Positions 5,819 through 7,554 of a stretch of DNA of 7,554 nt are shown here, one piece after another. Origin of the DNA: DATAYF01 sp036272735 (lineage in GTDB: Bacteria > Chloroflexota > Ktedonobacteria > Ktedonobacterales > Ktedonobacteraceae); NCBI GenBank assembly GCA_036272735.1, contig DATAYF010000041.1:1-7554 (forward strand), read 5' to 3'. The position numbers were made by a program, and so were the translations under genes. The notes below the pieces were generated by a model. It saw only the letters and a list, made by a program, of their open reading frames with translations. It was not told where the DNA came from and made no database searches. Numbering within the stretch: the first letter of the stretch is position 1; each line of letters starts with the position of its first letter.

Positions 5819-6499
5819 CTAGCTAATATGGTTGGGACTCAGGCCAGTGAGTAAGACATCGGTCATCTGCTCGACAAATTGCAGAGGATCAGCAATATCA
5901 TCGATTACTGTACTTTCGAGCAACCCGTAGAGAAACAGGCGCGCTCTCATCTGCAAGTTCGGTAATGTCCCATACTGCCCAGGTTGTAATGTCTTTTCCA
6001 GCAATGATGTGATTAGCTCGATATGCTCTGCGCGCAGGGCACGAAACTGAGCCGCAACCTCGTTGTGCGAACGGAATTCACGCAATTGAATAGATGTCAG
6101 TTCTGCGTGACGCTGTAAGATGGTGATATAGCGGCAACCAAGGATGATCAGAGCAGAGCGTGGAGAGGTAATATCTAGCATTTCGACGGCGTTGCGCAGC
6201 TCTGCAAGCATATTATGCTCGTTGATTACTTCCGCTAATAGAGCTTTCTTATTGGGAAAGTAATAAAAGATCAAACTTACAGGCACGCCAGCTTGTTGTG
6301 CGATCGCTTTAGTTGTGGTTGCACTGAAGCCATGGGCTGCGAAGAGACTTTGGGCCGCGTTGAGGATACGTTCACGCGCCTCGCTACTTTTTTGCTCGCA
6401 TGATTCCGTTGTCGAATCTATTTGGGGAGGTATGTTGGAAGAAACATCTGTAGAGCGTTCCGCCGCCGTTCTCTCTTCCTTCTGTTCACTTTTACTCAT
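5819..6499 (-). CDS. TetR-family transcriptional regulator
   Basis: This 226-residue protein starts with a hydrophilic Ser/Glu/Thr-rich extension of about 40 residues that is longer than usual. The TetR DNA-binding domain follows at about 42-90: ARERILNAAQSLFAAHGF, then TTTKAIAQQAGVPVSLIFYYFPNKKALLAEVI with the recognition helix around 71-80. The remaining 135 residues are an all-helical ligand and dimer domain, too variable to predict the ligand. ATG at 6499-6497 has AAGAGG (6513-6508) eight bases upstream, and no other Met occurs before the helix-turn-helix. I found only a weak promoter candidate, a -10 TATTAT at 6540-6535 without a good -35, which may mean activation or a missed element. 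It is convergent with the transporter and downstream of the SPW gene. Its target is not evident. Confidence 0.92.
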   Translation of the reverse strand: MSKSEQKEERTAAERSTDVSSNIPPQIDSTTESCEQKSSEARERILNAAQSLFAAHGFSATTTKAIAQQAGVPVSLIFYYFPNKKALLAEVINEHNMLAELRNAVEMLDITSPRSALIILGCRYITILQRHAELTSIQLREFRSHNEVAAQFRALRAEHIELITSLLEKTLQPGQYGTLPNLQMRARLFLYGLLESTVIDDIADPLQFVEQMTDVLLTGLSPNHIS

Positions 6500-6562
6500 T
6501 CAGTATGCCTCTTTTTTCATACTCCTTTGTCTTCATAATACATGCAAGGAAATACCGGATAT

Positions 6563-6665
6563 AAAAAATACACCCGTGCATAAGCCAGGGGCGTACTGCT
6601 CGCCTGGTATATCAAGCAAGTTTGCTTGATATACCAGGCCCCCTATTCATGCGCGGGCGTTTTTT
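6563..6665. terminator. Nested 103-bp palindrome, probable terminator of the SPW gene
   Basis: The core is a perfect 18-bp inverted repeat (6602-6619 and 6622-6639) with a 2-base centre. Outside it, AGGGG (6587-6591) can pair with CCCCT (6640-6644), then 6571-6581 with 6649-6659 (9 of 11 plus one wobble). A run of six A (6563-6568) and a run of six T (6660-6665) flank the whole. On the minus strand, 22 bases after the SPW stop, this reads as a long stem followed by TATTTTTTAT, the form of an intrinsic terminator, and it has the same form on the plus strand. The perfect core could instead be a repressor operator upstream of the TetR gene, or the element could be a small mobile repeat. Confidence 0.6.
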
Positions 6666-6686
6666 CAACGTACGATGAATAATTGA

Positions 6687-7046
6687 TCAGGCTGTTGCTT
6701 TCATACTTGGAGTGCGTGACTCCAAAATCACCCAGCCAGCCGCAATCACAAACAAGACACCGATGACCCAGGCAGACCAGGCGGCTGCTGTAACAGTAGC
6801 GAAGCCCAGGACCCAGGGAGAAATGAATAACACGATACCAAGGACAACGGTAATCCAGTTGGAGACCATAGAGCTGGCGGGAGAGGCCAGTGCCCACAGG
6901 GCCAAAATGACTCCGATAACGCCTAGAACCCAGGCGTCCCAAGAACTAGCGGGATGGGTGTACGTCCCAAAGACCCACGGGGTAATAAAGAGAATAACGC
7001 CGAGGACTAACGCGACCCAATTTTGCCAACGAGTCCATGCTTTCAC
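6687..7046 (-). CDS. SPW-repeat integral membrane protein
   Basis: This 119-residue protein is made of two copies of a two-helix unit. NWVALVLGVILFITPWVFG at 9-27 corresponds to NWITVVLGIVLFISPWVLG at 63-81. SSWDAWVLGVIGVILALWAL (35-54) corresponds to AAWSAWVIGVLFVIAAGWVI (89-108). The (S/T)PW motif gives the SPW family its name, and four membrane segments are predicted. The biochemical role of SPW proteins is not known; they occur as small stand-alone membrane proteins in many bacteria and archaea. The start is GTG at 7046-7044, supported by AGGAGG at 7060-7055, eight bases away. The gene has its own consensus promoter (7203-7231) and a probable terminator (6563-6665), so it appears to be a single-gene unit. 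Confidence 0.9.
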   Translation of the reverse strand: MKAWTRWQNWVALVLGVILFITPWVFGTYTHPASSWDAWVLGVIGVILALWALASPASSMVSNWITVVLGIVLFISPWVLGFATVTAAAWSAWVIGVLFVIAAGWVILESRTPSMKATA

Positions 7047-7196
7047 GATGAAAACCTCCTACAAAGGCATCCTGTATACAATGCAGGGTGTCATCAAGAA
7101 ACATGTTGCGAACACTCACACGATTGGAGTGCAGGACTGTGCTTCTGTTGTGAAAAATCCTTCTACGTTTAACGCTTTTGACTGAGCACTCAATCT
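7047..7196 (-). other. Leader of about 150 bases upstream of the SPW gene
   Basis: This is the stretch between the predicted transcription start (near 7196) and the GTG. It holds AGGAGG at 7060-7055. It also has short inverted pairs on the minus strand, such as CACTC/GAGTG and CCTG/CAGG, the latter just before the ribosome site. CGTTTAACG is a 9-bp palindrome. No known riboswitch is recognisable. An ATG here with a short frame overlapping the SPW gene has no ribosome site. Confidence 0.4.
7055..7060 (-). promoter_or_regulatory. Ribosome binding site deciding the GTG start of the SPW gene
   Basis: AGGAGG on the minus strand, eight bases before GTG at 7046. It fixes the start at GTG, the codon just before Lys-Ala-Trp. 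Confidence 0.85.
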
Positions 7197-7202
7197 AATT
7201 AA

Positions 7203-7231
7203 AATATACACCACAGTACTGGTTATGTCAA
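7203..7231 (-). promoter_or_regulatory. Strong sigma-70-type promoter of the SPW gene
   Basis: On the minus strand, TTGACA (7231-7226) is a perfect -35 box and TATATT (7208-7203) a 5-of-6 -10 box, separated by exactly 17 bases. It is the best promoter match in the window and points at the SPW gene. It lies immediately beside the broken end of the dehydrogenase fragment. Confidence 0.8.
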
Positions 7232-7241
7232 TGGGTTTTAG

Positions 7242-7427
7242 TGGTTAGATCTCAGAAATTCAGAATCACCCCAATTTGTCGGACGCGCCGTTGCCGCATT
7301 AGCAAGTGATTCAGCCAAATTGCAGCGTTCCGGTACCGTCCTCTTGACGGCACAACTTGCCCAAGGCTATGGGTTTGTGGACATTGATGGAAAAACGATC
7401 CGTCCCCTCACTCTTGCGGAAGCCTAG
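7242..7427 (+). pseudogene. C-terminal fragment of a short-chain dehydrogenase/reductase (SDR)
   Basis: The plus-strand frame reads ESPQFVGRAVAALASDSAKLQRSG, then LLTAQLAQGYGFVDIDGKTI, and stops with TAG at 7425-7427. Such SDR proteins commonly end in an ESP-x-x-VGRAVAALA block followed by (L/A)-A-x-x-YGF-DIDG, so the identity is fairly clear. The glycine-rich NAD(P)-binding motif and the catalytic Ser-Tyr-Lys residues would lie upstream and are absent. The frame is closed by a TAG at 7239-7241 and has no ATG. Sixty-one codons remain of an expected 250 to 300. It is a 5'-truncated relic whose break lies next to the SPW promoter. Confidence 0.75.
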
Positions 7428-7447
7428 CGTTCGGGCTACAAGAAGAC

Positions 7448-7490
7448 CATTCAGAGACAGGTGTGGTTAGCCTGCGCCTGTCTCTGAGTG
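7448..7490 (+). terminator. Hairpin after the dehydrogenase relic, probable terminator
   Basis: The arms at 7448-7463 and 7475-7490 pair over 16 bp with two G-U wobbles and an 11-base loop. It begins 21 bases after the relic's stop. Only a short, interrupted T-rich tail (ACTTTCTG) follows, so termination is likely but not certain. An end structure of a mobile element is the main alternative. Confidence 0.6.
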
Positions 7491-7554
7491 AAACTTTCTG
7501 CCAGAGGACTATCGCGGCAACACTTATGTTAGTCAAACGGTAAGACTCACGTTG
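7480..7554 (-). pseudogene. Possible Tn3-type transposase C-terminal remnant (window edge)
   Basis: The minus strand read from base 7554 stays open for 48 codons. Its first part, LTNISVAAIVLWQKVSL, loosely resembles the conserved NLVVAAIVLWNTVYL-like segment near the C-terminus of Tn3-family transposases. The match is confined to about 15 residues and ends before the hairpin, and the remaining open codons show no resemblance. The Asn-Thr after the Trp, normally conserved, is Gln-Lys here. If correct it is decayed. The rest would lie beyond the window. Low confidence. Confidence 0.25.

Noticed and set aside
6500..6528. Six-codon upstream frame (MKKEAY) ending right before the TetR ATG
   Set aside because: An AAAGGAG lies just before its ATG, but only one base separates them, too close for initiation. 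Probably fortuitous.
6712..7185. Plus-strand open frame of 157 codons
   Set aside because: It is antisense to the SPW gene, whose repeats, GTG ribosome site and promoter are convincing; the antisense product is Thr/Gln/Pro-rich and looks like a shadow.
7047..7196. Riboswitch in the SPW leader
   Set aside because: Only stems of four or five base pairs are visible and no conserved aptamer pattern is recognisable.

Overview
The window looks like an accessory chromosomal segment from a Gram-positive-type or monoderm soil bacterium of roughly 50% GC. A LacI regulator beside a family-5 lipoprotein transporter, an SPW-repeat membrane protein and IS200/IS605-type debris would fit a Ktedonobacteria-like Chloroflexota. 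That assignment is an inference from gene content, because the window holds no phylogenetic marker.

Layout, left to right. Bases 1-418 hold a decayed TnpB (IS200/IS605-type) gene on the plus strand, with a frameshift, an in-frame amber codon and no 3' end. It abuts, tail to head, the first codons of a broken SAM-dependent methyltransferase gene on the minus strand. The start codon of that gene overlaps the stop codon of a LacI-family regulator (485-1582, minus). A 396-base divergent region (1583-1978) follows. It carries a good sigma-70-type promoter for the regulator, a weaker promoter for the transporter, and several inverted repeats. Most striking is a 19-bp near-perfect inverted repeat that places almost the same sequence over both -35 boxes. 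Next come three plus-strand transporter genes: a lipoprotein solute-binding protein (1979-3652), a DppB/OppB-type permease (3793-4779) and a DppC/OppC-type permease (4785-5705). A stem-loop lies between the first two. A 19-bp hairpin separates them from a convergent TetR-family regulator (5819-6499, minus). Upstream of that lies a nested palindrome of about 103 bp flanked by T-tracts on both strands, then a small SPW-repeat membrane protein (6687-7046, minus) with a consensus promoter about 150 bases upstream. The right end is debris: the C-terminal 61 codons of a short-chain dehydrogenase, a strong hairpin, and a possible Tn3-type transposase remnant running off the window.

How it works together (inference). 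The LacI regulator probably senses a sugar-like ligand and controls itself and the divergent transporter. The solute-binding protein and two permeases form the extracellular and membrane parts of one ABC importer, probably for an oligosaccharide or a peptide. No ATPase gene is present, so the importer must borrow ATPase subunits encoded elsewhere. The TetR and SPW genes have no evident link to transport. I do not see a clearly new multi-gene system. The observations most worth a second look are the mirrored promoter elements, the ATPase-less operon, the lacI-methyltransferase ATGA overlap cut by the transposon scar, and the nested palindrome.
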